The position numbers and the translations under genes are program-made. This document shows, piece by piece, positions 1 through 9,800 of a stretch of DNA of 64,000 nt. Source of the DNA: Actinoplanes sp. KI2 (GTDB lineage: Bacteria > Actinomycetota > Actinomycetes > Mycobacteriales > Micromonosporaceae); assembly GCF_025630775.1 (NCBI RefSeq), contig NZ_JAOSZE010000012.1, positions 148,143 to 212,142 on the forward strand, in the 5' to 3' direction. Numbering within the stretch: the first letter of the stretch is position 1; every line of letters begins with the position of its first letter. The notes under the pieces are model-generated. The model was not told the origin of the DNA. It saw only the letters and a list, made by a program, of their open reading frames with translations, and made no database searches.

Positions 1-251
1 TTGCGGAAGTCGGTCGATTTCGTACCCGGGCCGACCTGCGCGGTGAACTGGCTGTAGGTGACGGTGAACGCCTTGCTGTCCGGCGACACCGTCACCTCCG
101 CGGTGCCCAGCGGACAACCCGAGCCGTTCGCCGCGGCCACGTCGATGACCATGGAGTCGCTCGGCCCGGCCGCCGGCGACGCCGATGCGGGTACGCCGGT
201 CGCGGCAAGCGAGGCGAGCAGAGCAGCTCCGGTGGCCAGTGACTTCAGCAT
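1..251 (-). CDS. Secreted DUF4360-type protein, N-terminal part (truncated by window edge)
   Basis: The 83 visible codons begin with ATG at 251 and a clear Sec signal peptide: two charged residues near the N terminus, a hydrophobic stretch around residues 5-20 and a likely signal peptidase site after V-P-A-S-A at about residue 25. The mature start carries the pattern of the DUF4360 family: a hydrophobic strand followed by A-A-N-G-S-G-C-P, then V-T-V-S-P-D and F-T-V-T-Y-S-Q-F. The rest lies beyond base 1. DUF4360 proteins are small exported proteins of unknown function in actinobacteria and fungi, so no role is proposed. The family call rests on the N-terminal pattern only. Confidence 0.75.
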   Translation of the reverse strand, partial: MLKSLATGAALLASLAATGVPASASPAAGPSDSMVIDVAAANGSGCPLGTAEVTVSPDSKAFTVTYSQFTAQVGPGTKSTDFR

Positions 252-361
252 GCGGAATCCTTCTCGGTCGGGTCAGGTCTCCGCAATGTACGTTTCGTCC
301 TTTAAGTCCGCCATTCGCGTTCCCGGTGGACAGACACGGACGGGTGATTGCCCATCCCCGG

Positions 362-2200
362 TCAGGACTGACGCGCATCCGCTTCGGCCGCAGGCGGCCG
401 GCGACATTCGGCGTCCGGTGGCGTGTCGGCGGTGGGCAGCTGAATCCGGAAGGTGGTGCCGATGCCGGGTGTGGACTCCACGGTGATGGTGCCGCCGGCA
501 TCACCGACGATGCCGTAGACGGTGGCCAGGCCGAGCCCGGTGCCCCGATCCTCCGGCTTCGTGCTGAAGAAGGGCTCGAAAATGCGGTCCTTGACCTCGG
601 CGCTCATCCCGGTGCCGGTGTCGGTCACGGTCAGCTGGGCGTAGCTGCCGGCGGGCAGCGGATGGCCGGCGTCCTCGGGCAGCCGGGCGATGCTGGTCTC
701 GACGGTTATCGCACCGCCCTGCGGCATCGCGTCGCGGGCGTTGATGACCAGGTTGAACAGGATCTGGTCGAGTCGGCCGCGGTTGGCGCACACCGCCACG
801 ACTCCGGGGCGGGTGCGGCAGAGCAGGGTGATGCCGGGCCCGATGGTGCGACTCAGCAGGCCGGTTGCCTCGACGACGACCTCGTTGAGGTCGACGACCT
901 CGGCCTGGCTGGAATCCCGCTTGGCGAACAGCAGCAGTTGGCCGATGAGGTCCTGGCCGCGCTGCGCGGCCGCGCGTATCCGGGCGAGATCCTCGGGCGC
1001 GTGGTCGCCCGCTTCCTCGGCCATCAGCTCGGCGCAGTTGAGGATGACGGCCAGCAGGTTGTTGAAGTCGTGTGCCACGCCGCCGGCGAGTTGGCCGAGG
1101 CTCTCCAGGCGAGCGGTGCGGGCCGCGGTCTCGTCGGCCAGTCTCTGCTCGGCCTCGCGTTGCTTGCGGGCGGTGATGTCGCGTTCGGTGGCCGCGCCAC
1201 CGATGACCAGTCCCTCGTCGTTGCGCAGCGGCCACACGATGGTCGACACATAGATCCGGCTGCCGTCCTTGCGCCGGCGCGGTGCTTCGTCGATGTGGAA
1301 CTGGCGGCCCTCGCCGATCCCACTGAGCACGCTGGCGAGCACACCCTGGCGGTTGGGTAACAGGAGGGTCGACGCCGAGCGGCCGATGATCTCGTCCCGG
1401 GTGTAGCCGTAGATGTGCTCGGCGCCGCTGTTCCAAGCGGAGATCATCCCGTCCATGGTGAGGGCGAAGGTGGCATCGGCGGACTGTTCGAGAATCGCGG
1501 CCAGCGTCGCCTTGCGTCGCGCCGCGGCGGCGACCGCCCTGGTCGCCAGCACCGCCAGCGCCACGGCCAGCAGCAGGCACGCCGCACCGACCACGAGCAG
1601 GATGATCAGCGCCCGGGAGCTCATCGCCCGAGCCGCCGCGGTGTCCGCGTCGGCGGTGGCCTTGGCCTGCGCGGCAAGTTGGTCGACCGCGAAGGCCGCC
1701 TTGTCGAACCACTGCAGCTCTTCGCCGGCGACCAGCGCGTTGGCGGCCGCGATCGCCTCCGGCGTTCCGGACCGGTACCCGGCCACGATCTGGGCGTCGA
1801 CGTTCATGAAGTGGGCGAAGGCGTCCTCGGCGGTGGCCAGCAGCCGCCGCTGGTCCGGGGTCAGCGGGTAGGCGCTGATCCGGGCGAGATCTTCGCGGAA
1901 GGCCGCCGTCGAGGCGAGAAACTGCGCGCGCTGCCCGACGGCGTCCTCGGTGGCGCCCGGAACACCTCGGATGGTGTCGAACGCGTACCCGGTCTGCCAG
2001 CCGTTGAAGTCGGCGGTGCGGTACTTGGCGGTGAGGGCGTCACGCAGCAACCCGTCGGACTGGGTGACCTGCAGGTCCGCCTTGCGCTGCGCGAGCACGC
2101 TCACCACCGCAACGCCGATCATGATGAGTAACAGCAGCGCGACGAGGCCGAACAGGCCGTTGAGCCGCGCTCCCGCGCGAACTCGCCGCAAGGTCTGCAT
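362..2200 (-). CDS. Membrane PAS-domain sensor histidine kinase
   Basis: A 612-residue kinase. Two membrane helices (about 14-37 and 193-218) flank an extracytoplasmic helical region of the four-helix-bundle sensor type. A PAS domain follows (about 228-345, with W-N-S-G-A-E-H-I-Y-G-Y), then the phospho-acceptor block G-G-V-A-H-D-F-N-N-L-L with His near 377, and a complete HATPase domain (N-A-R-D-A-M, D-T-G-T-G-M, G-T-G-L-G-L). The H-D-F-N-N-L variant is typical of kinases that often end in a receiver domain, but none is present here and no response regulator gene adjoins, so it is an orphan. ATG 2200 is preferred, with GAAGAAG a few bases upstream; a TTG at 2227 would add nine residues. Its signal and partner cannot be read from the sequence. 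Confidence 0.9.
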   Translation of the reverse strand: MQTLRRVRAGARLNGLFGLVALLLLIMIGVAVVSVLAQRKADLQVTQSDGLLRDALTAKYRTADFNGWQTGYAFDTIRGVPGATEDAVGQRAQFLASTAAFREDLARISAYPLTPDQRRLLATAEDAFAHFMNVDAQIVAGYRSGTPEAIAAANALVAGEELQWFDKAAFAVDQLAAQAKATADADTAAARAMSSRALIILLVVGAACLLLAVALAVLATRAVAAAARRKATLAAILEQSADATFALTMDGMISAWNSGAEHIYGYTRDEIIGRSASTLLLPNRQGVLASVLSGIGEGRQFHIDEAPRRRKDGSRIYVSTIVWPLRNDEGLVIGGAATERDITARKQREAEQRLADETAARTARLESLGQLAGGVAHDFNNLLAVILNCAELMAEEAGDHAPEDLARIRAAAQRGQDLIGQLLLFAKRDSSQAEVVDLNEVVVEATGLLSRTIGPGITLLCRTRPGVVAVCANRGRLDQILFNLVINARDAMPQGGAITVETSIARLPEDAGHPLPAGSYAQLTVTDTGTGMSAEVKDRIFEPFFSTKPEDRGTGLGLATVYGIVGDAGGTITVESTPGIGTTFRIQLPTADTPPDAECRRPPAAEADARQS

Positions 2201-2359
2201 GCATCGTCTTCTTCGCGCAAGTGTCAAGCAAAGGGACGCCTCGCCCGCCGCCGACGTGGCCCCTCCGGCGTGCCCCGCCGCAATTTAGAGCCATTTTTCC
2301 CTTAATGAGGTAATAGTACCCGAGCAGCTTCGGGCTGCGCCTTCGAACGAGGCGTTCGG
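2201..2359. other. Intergenic AT-richer stretch with small hairpin
   Basis: This gap lies upstream of the sensor kinase and downstream of the CrtC-like gene. It holds a locally AT-rich patch around 2282-2320 that may carry the kinase promoter, and a short hairpin (GCAGC, loop TTCGG, GCTGC, about 2324-2338) that could end transcription of the CrtC-like gene. No gene is seen here. Confidence 0.4.
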
Positions 2360-3658
2360 TCAGCGGGACGAGGATGTGGGGGTGTTCTTCGGCGGGGAAC
2401 TACCCGTGCCGAACTGGGCGTTCGCCAAGGTGCCCGCGCCGTTGCCGGTCGCGGTACGGCCGGCGGCGTCGAAGCCGAACGCGATCGTGGCGGCGTAGCG
2501 GGTGTGCCAGATCTGGTCGATGCCGAGACTGGTCAGGGTGGCTTGCTGGGCCGGGCTCGGGTCGGTGAGGTACCGGTGGGAACCGATCAGCTCGGTGTCG
2601 GTCATGGTGACCCGGGCGTTGTCGGTGCCGTTGGTGTACTGCCAGTCCACCGTGGCGTAGTAGTTCGCCGGGTAGTCCGGGTTCGGGTGCGGCCGCGGCT
2701 CGTACTCGGTGGCGTTGATCGCCTCGGGATCGAACGAGGCGATCAGCCGTTGCCCGGTCCAGGTGTCGTCGACGAGCAGGACCGGCTGGGACGTGGAGTC
2801 GAACTCGGGGCGCAGGAGCAGGTCGAGGGCGATGACGGCGTACCGGTCGACGGTGCCGCGGCCCCAGCGGAAGTGGTCCACGAAGTTGGCGAAGGACGTG
2901 TTGCCCCAGTTGTGGTCGTGGTATCCGCGGCCGGCGAACCGCCGTCGCCTGCCCTTCACGGTGAGGGTGCCCCACGCCATCCCGGCGGGCACGGCCGCGA
3001 ACCAGGCCTGGTATTTGTCGGTCCCGCCGAGGTAGAGGAAACCGGTACCGGGCCGGAACGGCGACACGCGGTTGACCAGCGTGAGGTCGAGGGCGAGATC
3101 GCCGTCGACGCCCTGGATGCGGTAGGTGCTGAGGTCGCCGGTGAGCGTGAACGGGCCGACCCGCACGTCGCAGCGGTCGGTGCCGGCGGCGAAGTCGTCC
3201 CAGGTGTAGTCCCGGACGATGGAGTGGGCGGCGCCGTCCGGGTCGGCGACGACGAGGCTGACCCCCGGCACGCGCTCGGCCTCGGTGGTGTCAGGCTCGA
3301 ACCCGTTGCCGGGCCGGGTCCGCAGGGCGAGGGACACGACGGTGCCGTCGTCACCGGTGAACTCGGAATACCACCATTCGTACGCGTCGGGGTCGTCGTT
3401 GACGGCGGCGGTGCGGAACCCGTCTTCCCACTGCTGGTAATAGCTCGGGGACAAACCCACCCGGGAGAAGTCGTCCGGTGTGCTGCCGATCCGGTTCGCG
3501 GTGTAGTCCTTGGACGGCGGCGGCATCGCCGTACGCCCCTTGGCCCGGCCGGCTTCGGCCGGGTCGTGGCCGAACGCGGTCGCGGCGGCCGGGACGACAA
3601 CGGCGGCCGCAGCCCCCCGCAGCCAGGTCCGCCTGCTGGTCCGCGCGGCGAGGTTCAT
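2360..3658 (-). CDS. Tat-exported lipocalin-like CrtC (carotenoid 1,2-hydratase) family protein
   Basis: A 432-residue protein. The N terminus S-R-R-T-W-L-R-G followed by an Ala/Val-rich stretch is a twin-arginine signal peptide. The body has the features of the lipocalin-like CrtC/hydroxyneurosporene synthase family: an early E-W-W-Y-S-E-F motif and the signature G-Y-H-D-H-N-W-G near residue 240. Family members hydrate carotenoid double bonds in phototrophs, but most actinobacterial relatives have unknown substrates, and no carotenoid genes are visible nearby. ATG 3658 is favoured because GGAGGG lies six bases upstream and the signal peptide begins there, although the reading frame stays open further upstream. 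It is divergent from the ECF sigma factor gene, which may control it. The family call is firm and the substrate unknown. Confidence 0.82.
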   Translation of the reverse strand: MNLAARTSRRTWLRGAAAAVVVPAAATAFGHDPAEAGRAKGRTAMPPPSKDYTANRIGSTPDDFSRVGLSPSYYQQWEDGFRTAAVNDDPDAYEWWYSEFTGDDGTVVSLALRTRPGNGFEPDTTEAERVPGVSLVVADPDGAAHSIVRDYTWDDFAAGTDRCDVRVGPFTLTGDLSTYRIQGVDGDLALDLTLVNRVSPFRPGTGFLYLGGTDKYQAWFAAVPAGMAWGTLTVKGRRRRFAGRGYHDHNWGNTSFANFVDHFRWGRGTVDRYAVIALDLLLRPEFDSTSQPVLLVDDTWTGQRLIASFDPEAINATEYEPRPHPNPDYPANYYATVDWQYTNGTDNARVTMTDTELIGSHRYLTDPSPAQQATLTSLGIDQIWHTRYAATIAFGFDAAGRTATGNGAGTLANAQFGTGSSPPKNTPTSSSR

Positions 3659-3929
3659 GTCCGGCCCTCCGACGTCGCTGTCACGCCCCGACAAACGCCA
3701 AGATAGATCGCGCCCATTGGGATCCGGCGGTGACCGCGATTCCCGGGACAACCTCCGGCACGGCCGGTATCCTGCGCCGGCGGCGGCCGCCGGGCCGGGC
3801 ATCCGCACCGTCGCCCTGCCCCGTCGTCCATTGACCGGGGTCCTCGCCGCCCGCTCGAAACGCCGTGCGGCACCATGCAACCTCGCGCTCCCCGCGATCG
3901 TCATGGGGGTGAGAGTGAGAGGAGTGCTT
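3659..3929. promoter_or_regulatory. Divergent promoter region, CrtC-like gene / ECF sigma operon
   Basis: This 271-base gap separates two divergently read genes and must contain both promoters. A GAGAGGAG ribosome-binding site lies at its right end for the sigma factor. No confident -35/-10 pair or palindrome was recognised. Confidence 0.45.
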
Positions 3930-4448
3930 ATGAGAACAGAGCGTGACGAGCAGTTCCACAGCTTCGTGCTCGGCCGCCGGGCTTCCCTGGTCCAGACCGC
4001 CACGTTGCTCACGGCCGGTGACGGACACCTGGCCGAGGACCTGGTGCAGTCGGTGCTGACCAAGCTGTACGTGGCCTGGCCCGCCTTCCGCCGAGCCGAC
4101 AATCCGGACGGCTATCTGCGCCGGACGCTGGTCAACGCGTTGACCGACGAGCGACGGCGCTGGTGGCGGCGGCACGAACGCCCGGTCGCGGCGCTGCCCG
4201 ACCGGCCGGGCGCCGACGCGCCGGCCGAGCACGACGTGGACGACGCCCTGCGCGCGGCGCTGCGCGACCTGCCGCCGAGGATGCGCGCCGCCGTGGTCTT
4301 CCGCTACTTCTACGACCTCGACATCGCCGACACCGCCGACGCGTTGGGCTGTACGGCCGGAACTGTGAAATCCCAGACCGCGCGGGCCTTGGACCGCCTG
4401 CGCGTGTCGCTGAAAGACTTTCCCACCCTGACTGGAGTCGTGCAGTGA
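3930..4448 (+). CDS. SigE-family ECF RNA polymerase sigma factor
   Basis: A 172-residue sigma factor containing only regions 2 and 4. Region 2 (about 20-85) includes the A-E-D-L-V-Q-S-V-L and N-P-D-G-Y-L-R-R-T-L-V-N motifs typical of the actinobacterial SigE-like ECF subgroup; region 4 (about 105-160) has L-P-P-R-M-R-A-A-V-V-F-R-Y and a helix-turn-helix around G-C-T-A-G-T-V-K-S-Q. ATG 3930 has GAGAGGAG about five bases upstream. Its TGA overlaps the ATG of the next gene by one base (TGATG), so the two are translationally coupled. The pairing with a membrane-anchored downstream protein is the usual ECF arrangement, suggesting that the neighbour controls sigma activity. Target promoters are unknown; the divergent CrtC-like gene is a candidate. 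Confidence 0.93.
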   Translation: MRTERDEQFHSFVLGRRASLVQTATLLTAGDGHLAEDLVQSVLTKLYVAWPAFRRADNPDGYLRRTLVNALTDERRRWWRRHERPVAALPDRPGADAPAEHDVDDALRAALRDLPPRMRAAVVFRYFYDLDIADTADALGCTAGTVKSQTARALDRLRVSLKDFPTLTGVVQ

Positions 4449-5176
4449 TGGAGCTTCGTGATCGCCTCGATCTGATCGCCGGTCCCGCGGTGCGGGTCAG
4501 CCCCGCCGACGCGGACGCCGACCTGGCCCGCGGACGGCGGGCACTGCGTCGCCGGCGTGCCGCGCTGGGTACGGGCGCGTCGGTGTTCGCGGTGGCCGCG
4601 GCGGCCGCCGTGGTGGTGGCCTCGACGGCGTCGGCCGCGAAGCCGCAGCAGCCGACGGCACGGCCGGCCCCGGCGACGTCCGCGCCGGCCCCGGGTTCGG
4701 CCTCGGTCAAGCAGGCCAGGCTGGTCGCGTACGAGGGTAAGCAGCCGGCCGGTTTCACCATCGACAAGGTCCCGGCGGGCTGGGAGGTCCAGGGTGTCGA
4801 CGCCACCGTCCTGACCATCGCCCCGATCGGCGAGAAGGACCGGGACCCGAACAGTTTCGTCGGGAAGATCGCGATCGGGCTCCAGTCGGCCGACGACCAC
4901 CGGACGCCGAAGGGCACGGACGTCCAGGTGGGCGGCCTGCACGGGGTGATCAACGAGCCGGAACACGCCCCCGCGCACGTCATCCCGTCGGGTCCGGGCA
5001 CGGGCCGGCCGGCGACGATCGACGACAGTCAGACCAAGAACCTGTGGGTGCAGCAGAAGAACGGCGTCTGGCTGCAGGTGCAGATCTGGGACGCGAGCGG
5101 CTGGACCAACGCGCAGATCGTCGAGTTCGGCGCGGGCATCCACGTGCTGCCCGGCGCCAAGGCGGCCGTGGGCTGA
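4448..5176 (+). CDS. Sigma-coupled single-pass membrane protein (possible anti-sigma factor)
   Basis: A 242-residue protein with a short cytoplasmic N terminus (about 1-40, rich in charged residues), one membrane helix (about 41-63, Ala/Val-rich), a Pro/Ala/Thr linker and an extracytoplasmic domain of about 150 residues. No zinc-binding anti-sigma motif (HxxxCxxC) is present. Its start overlaps the sigma factor stop by one base, and one-pass partners cotranscribed with SigE-type factors commonly act as regulators, so an anti-sigma or signal-sensing role is inferred from context, not from a recognised domain. A GTG three bases upstream is an alternative start. A strong hairpin terminator follows the gene. 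Confidence 0.8.
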   Translation: MELRDRLDLIAGPAVRVSPADADADLARGRRALRRRRAALGTGASVFAVAAAAAVVVASTASAAKPQQPTARPAPATSAPAPGSASVKQARLVAYEGKQPAGFTIDKVPAGWEVQGVDATVLTIAPIGEKDRDPNSFVGKIAIGLQSADDHRTPKGTDVQVGGLHGVINEPEHAPAHVIPSGPGTGRPATIDDSQTKNLWVQQKNGVWLQVQIWDASGWTNAQIVEFGAGIHVLPGAKAAVG

Positions 5177-5190
5177 GGTCGCGGTGCCGC

Positions 5191-5226
5191 CCGGCTCCGG
5201 TAGCCCGGTTCGGCTACCGGAGCCGG
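5191..5226 (+). terminator. Strong hairpin terminator after sigma operon
   Basis: A perfect 15-base-pair inverted repeat (arms 5191-5205 and 5212-5226, six-base loop) is followed by TTTGG. It lies 15 bases after the stop codon of the sigma-coupled membrane protein and before the DUF1707 gene, as expected for an intrinsic terminator. Confidence 0.8.
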
Positions 5227-5291
5227 TTTGGACCGGGCGACGGCGCACGCCGAGCGGGGCCCGTCGGGTCGCTCGGTGTCATGCTGGATGC

Positions 5292-5720
5292 ATGGCATCG
5301 CAGGAGACACCCGGGTTCGACGGACGACGGATTCGCGCCTCGGATGCCGAGCGGGAGCAGGTGGCCCACATCCTGCGGACCGCGATGGGCGAGGGCCGGC
5401 TCACCCTGGACGAGGGCGAACAACGCCTGGGCGCGGTCTACCAGGCCGTGCACCGCGACGACCTGGCGGAGCTGACCGCCGACCTGCCCGAGAACGGGCG
5501 GTACGCGCTGGCCGACCTGCCGGCGGCGAGAAAAGCGGCGAGGACGGCCGTCGTCCGGGACCGGCGCCGGAAGGCCGCGCTGGTCGCCGCCGTGGTGCTG
5601 GGGGTGATCGCTCTGGTCGGGGTGTGGGCGCTCACCGGCGCGCACTTCGTCCTGCCCGGGTTCCTGTTCTTCTTCATCTTCCTGCGCCCGTTCGGGCGCG
5701 GCCGGCGCCGCGACCGCTGA
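5292..5720 (+). CDS. DUF1707 domain membrane protein
   Basis: A 142-residue protein. Residues about 13-67 form a DUF1707 domain, recognisable from R-A-S-D-A-E-R-E-Q-V, the G-R-L-T-L-D-E-G-E-Q-R-L core and the closing D-L-A-E-L-T-A-D-L-P. A basic stretch (K-A-A-R-T, R-D-R-R-R-K) leads into a hydrophobic C-terminal half (about 95-133) with one or two membrane helices and a Phe-rich segment before a final Arg-rich tail. DUF1707 domains are common in actinobacteria at the N terminus of small membrane proteins; their function is not established. It is separated from the upstream sigma operon by a terminator and from the next gene by 40 bases. Confidence 0.88.
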   Translation: MASQETPGFDGRRIRASDAEREQVAHILRTAMGEGRLTLDEGEQRLGAVYQAVHRDDLAELTADLPENGRYALADLPAARKAARTAVVRDRRRKAALVAAVVLGVIALVGVWALTGAHFVLPGFLFFFIFLRPFGRGRRRDR

Positions 5721-5760
5721 CGGCATTCCGCCGATGCGTCCCGCAGGGCACACTGCACGC

Positions 5761-6873
5761 ATGGATCAGGTGATCGTGCTCGGGGCCGGTGCGGCCGGGC
5801 TGGCCGTCGCCCGGCAGCTCAAAGCGCGCGGCGTGGACTGCGTCGTGCTCGAGCGCGGCCCGGGCGTCGCCACCAGCTGGCGCGGCCGCTACGACCGGCT
5901 GCACCTGCACACCATCCGGAGCCTGTCCGGCCTGCCCGGTTTTCCCATCCCCCGCCGGTACGGCCGCTGGGTCGGCCGGGACGACCTGGTGCGCTACCTG
6001 GAGACGTACGCCGAGCGGTTCGGCATCGACGTGCGGACCGGCACGCCGGTGGAGCGGGTCAAGCCCGGCGCCGACGGCTGGACGCTGCAGATCGGCGGCG
6101 GCACGGAACTGTCCACCCGGACCCTGATCGTGGCGACCGGCTACCTGCACACCCCGGTGGTGCCGCAGTGGCCCGGGCAGGAGAAGTGGACCGGCACCCT
6201 GCTGCACTCGGCCGACTACCGCAACCCCGAGCCGTTCCGCGGCAAGGACGTTCTCGTGGTCGGCCCCGGCAACAGCGGCTCCGAGATCGCCACCGATCTG
6301 GCCGAGGGCGGCGCCTCCGCGGTGCGGCTCGCGATCCGCACCCCGCCGCACATCGTGCGCCGCGAGACCGCCGGCTGGCCGGCCCAGATGAACGGCCTGC
6401 TGCTCGGCCGCCTGCCCGAGCCGGCCCTCAACACGCTCTCCGCCGCGATGGCGCGGCTGGAGATGCCCGATCTCCGCCGGTACGGGATCGCCCGCCCGTC
6501 CGAAGGCCTCAAGACCCGCCTGCGCACCCACCGCTACGTCCCGGTACAGGACGTCGGCATCGTCCGGGACGTGGTGGCCGGCCGGGTGCGCCCGGTCGCC
6601 GCCGTCGAGGGCTTCACCGAGGACTCGGTGCGCCTCGCGGACGGTTCCACCCTGCGGCCGGACGTGGTCATCGCGGCCACCGGGTACGGGACCGGACTGC
6701 GGGAGCTGTTCGACGACCCGTCGCTGTTCGACGAGACCGGCGTGCCGCTGGTGCACGGCGGGGCGCCCGCCCGGCCCGGCCTGTTCTTCGTCGGGTACGA
6801 CGTCACCCTGGGCGGGATGCTTCGTCAGGTCGCCATCGAGTCGCGGCGGGTGGCCCGGGCGTACCGGGGATGA
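5761..6873 (+). CDS. FAD/NAD(P)-dependent flavin monooxygenase (CzcO-like)
   Basis: A 370-residue flavoprotein. The N terminus V-I-V-L-G-A-G-A-A-G-L-A is the FAD Rossmann motif, an E-R-G-P follows the second strand, and a second dinucleotide motif V-V-G-P-G-N-S-G-S-E lies near residue 163. The segment W-T-G-T-L-L-H-S-A-D-Y between them resembles the fingerprint of flavin monooxygenases of the CzcO/YhhX-like group. A-T-G-Y motifs near residues 125 and 303 are also typical. Such enzymes oxygenate or oxidise small organic substrates using NADPH; the substrate cannot be predicted. Despite the CzcO name there is no metal-efflux context. The ATG at 5761 is chosen over one 27 bases upstream because the Rossmann fold starts at once. 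Confidence 0.88.
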   Translation: MDQVIVLGAGAAGLAVARQLKARGVDCVVLERGPGVATSWRGRYDRLHLHTIRSLSGLPGFPIPRRYGRWVGRDDLVRYLETYAERFGIDVRTGTPVERVKPGADGWTLQIGGGTELSTRTLIVATGYLHTPVVPQWPGQEKWTGTLLHSADYRNPEPFRGKDVLVVGPGNSGSEIATDLAEGGASAVRLAIRTPPHIVRRETAGWPAQMNGLLLGRLPEPALNTLSAAMARLEMPDLRRYGIARPSEGLKTRLRTHRYVPVQDVGIVRDVVAGRVRPVAAVEGFTEDSVRLADGSTLRPDVVIAATGYGTGLRELFDDPSLFDETGVPLVHGGAPARPGLFFVGYDVTLGGMLRQVAIESRRVARAYRG

Positions 6874-6896
6874 CGTAGTCCGCCCCGCACGCCGGG

Positions 6897-9800
6897 TCAG
6901 CGGTCGTCGTCGTCGGGCAGCGCATGGCGGCCCCGCACCCGTTCGGGTGACGGGCGAACCAGCTCGCGGACCACCGGCCGGTAGGGCGTGCCCGATCGGC
7001 GCGACGGCAGACGGTCGAAGGCGGGCGCCGGGTCGGTGATCGCCCGCTGGATCGCGGTCAGCAGCCGGCCCGCCTCCTCCGCCTGGTTCGCGTACCAGTG
7101 CGTCGACCACACCCGGTGCAGGTGCCAGCCGAGATCGCGCAGCTCCTGCTCGCGCAGCCGGTCGCGGTCCCGGGTCGAGGGGATCTCCCGGTAGCCGGGG
7201 CCGTCGAACTCGATGCCCAGCGCGTACGCCTCGTCGGGGTGGTCCGGGCGCAGGACGCCGATGTCGATCGCCTGGCCGGAGGCGACGATCTTCCGGCGTA
7301 CGGCGAAGTTCCACTGCTTGATCGTGTCCAGTACGGACTGCTCGAACGCGGTCATCCCCTCTCGGTCGGTGACCTCCCGGCCCAGGGTGGCCGCGTCCCG
7401 CTCGGCGTACTCGAGGTACGCCTTCAGATGCCGGATGCTCTCGTTGCCCATGTCCTGGACGTCGGGGGCGCGGATCGACGAGACCACCTCGATGCGCTGC
7501 CTCGCCCGGGTGATCGCGACGTTCAGCCGTCGCCAGCCCTGCGGGCGGTTGAGCACGCCGAAGTTGGTGCTGATCTTGTCGTTCTCGTCGTAGCCGTAGC
7601 CGACGGACAGGATGATCACGTCGCGGACGTCGCCCTGGACGGCCTCGAGGCTCTTCACGAAGAAGCCGTCCAGCCGGTCGGCGTCGTCGATCAGGTGCTC
7701 CAGATCGGGGTGCTCACTGATCATGTCCTGCACGGCCGCCGCGATCGCGTCGGCCTGGGCCACCGACAGCGTGACCACGCCGAGCGTCCGGCCCGGCCGG
7801 TGGGTGAGATGGTGCAGCACCCGGGCGGCGACCGCCTCGGCCTCGATCGGGTTGTCCGAAGTGGTCGTCCGGTGGTAGACGCCGTCGACGTGGTAGAGCT
7901 GCACGCCGTGGTCGGGCTCTCGGGCGTACGCGCGCGGCAGGCTGACCAGCCGCCCGTGGTAGTACGCGAGGTTGGCGAAGGCGAACAGCGCCTCGTGCCG
8001 GCTGCGGTGGTGCCACCACAGCCCGAGGACCGGAAAAGTCTCCCGAGCCAGGTCGAGGATCGACGGGTAGTCCAGCACGTCGTCCTCGACGTGGTCGTAG
8101 AAGCTGGTCGGCGGCAGCTGCCGCTCGTCGCCCACGACGATCAGCGCGTTCCCCCGGTACACGCAGTTGATCGCGTCGGCGGTGGTCACCTGGGACGCCT
8201 CGTCGATGATCACCACGTCGAACTCGATCTCCGGCGGGAGCAGCCGGCTGACCGCGAGCGGGGACATCAGCAGGCACGGTTTCAGTGCCTGCACCGCATG
8301 CCGGGCCTGCGCGATCAGCTCGCGTACGGCGAGATGACCGGTCCGTTTGCTGCCCTCGCGGCGGATCAGCGCCGGCTCGCCGGTCGTCGTGGACGACGGG
8401 CGGCGGGCCTCCACGGCGTACACGATGTCGGCCAGCGCCGCCGAGTTGAGCTCGCTGTCCAGCAGCTTGAACACCTCGACCAGATGCACCCGGTCCCCCG
8501 CGTCGACCGGCATCAGGCCCTGGTCGGTGCGCAGGATCTGGTCGATCCAGCCGCGATACAGGGCCCGCTCGAGCACCGGCCAGATGCTCTCGGGGGCGAC
8601 CTCGCGGGCGGCGCAGAACTCGATCGCATCGCTCAGCCCGTAGCCGAGGATCAGGTCCCGGGCGTCCTGGTGCACGAACCACTCCTGCTGCCCGGCGGAG
8701 TCGTGCAGCAGATCGACCAGCAGGTCCCGGGCGGTGTCGTAGTCGCCGAGGTGGCCGGTCAGCTCGATCCGCCGCCGCGGGGCGAACGCGGCCAGCACCT
8801 GCTCGCGGGCGTGTTCCCAGCCGGCCACCGCGTCGACCAGCCCGTCGCTCGGCTCCGCCTCGGCCAGCGCGTGCGCCTGCTCGACGGTGAGCGGTGCGTC
8901 GTGCCCGCGGTGCAGCCGGCGGGCCTCGGCGGTCCAGTCGAGGATCTCGTTCATCAGAACGTCGTTGGTCTTGGTACCGCGGTAGATCGAGCCGAGCACC
9001 GCCGCGTGCGGCCGGGCGCTGGCCCAGATCGCCGCCTCGGCCTCGACCGCAGCCTGCCGCTGCTGGGCGATCTCGACCGCCTCGGCGAGGGTGAGATCGT
9101 TCCGGCCGGTCGGCCCGCCGTACGCCCGGAGCATCTCGGCCGCCGCGCGCAGCGGCGCGACGTGCGCCCGCAGCCAGGTCACCGCGTCCTGAATGGACCC
9201 CTCGCCGAGCTCGGGCCGGGGCGCGCGGGCCGGCGCCTCCCGCAACGAGGCGCGGAACCGGTCGAACCCGTCGCGGGCCTCGCCGACGATGCGCAGCAGC
9301 GCGCCGTTCGGGCGGGGCGCGGTCACGTGCACGACGACCGCGGCGAGCGCCTCGGCCGGGGTCTCGCGGATCACGTCGTCCGCGGTGCGCAGCGCCTCCT
9401 GGATCGCGGCGAAGTCGGTGTCCAGCCCGTCCCAGTGCCGGCCGAGGATCTCGGCGTGCTCCTCGGCCAGGTCGTCGAGGTGGTCGAGGGCCACCTTCCA
9501 GGCCGCCGCGTCCTCGACGTTCGCCAGCGCCTCCTCCGCGCTGACCTCGGGCAGAGCCGCCTCGATCGTGGCCTTCCGGGCCTTCCGGGTGCCCAGCAGC
9601 AGCTTCCGCGGGCCGCGCCGGGCGGCGAGCCGCTCGGCCATCTCCGCGATCGGCTCGTTGAGCACGCCCTCGTCGAAGTGCAGGCGGGCCTGTTCCTCGG
9701 CGTCGTTGACCGCCTCGACGGCCCGGCGCAGCGCGCGGGCGGCGGCGTGCGCGGCGGCCATCCCGCCCTCGGCGAACCAGGCCGCCTCCGGTTTGGCGTC

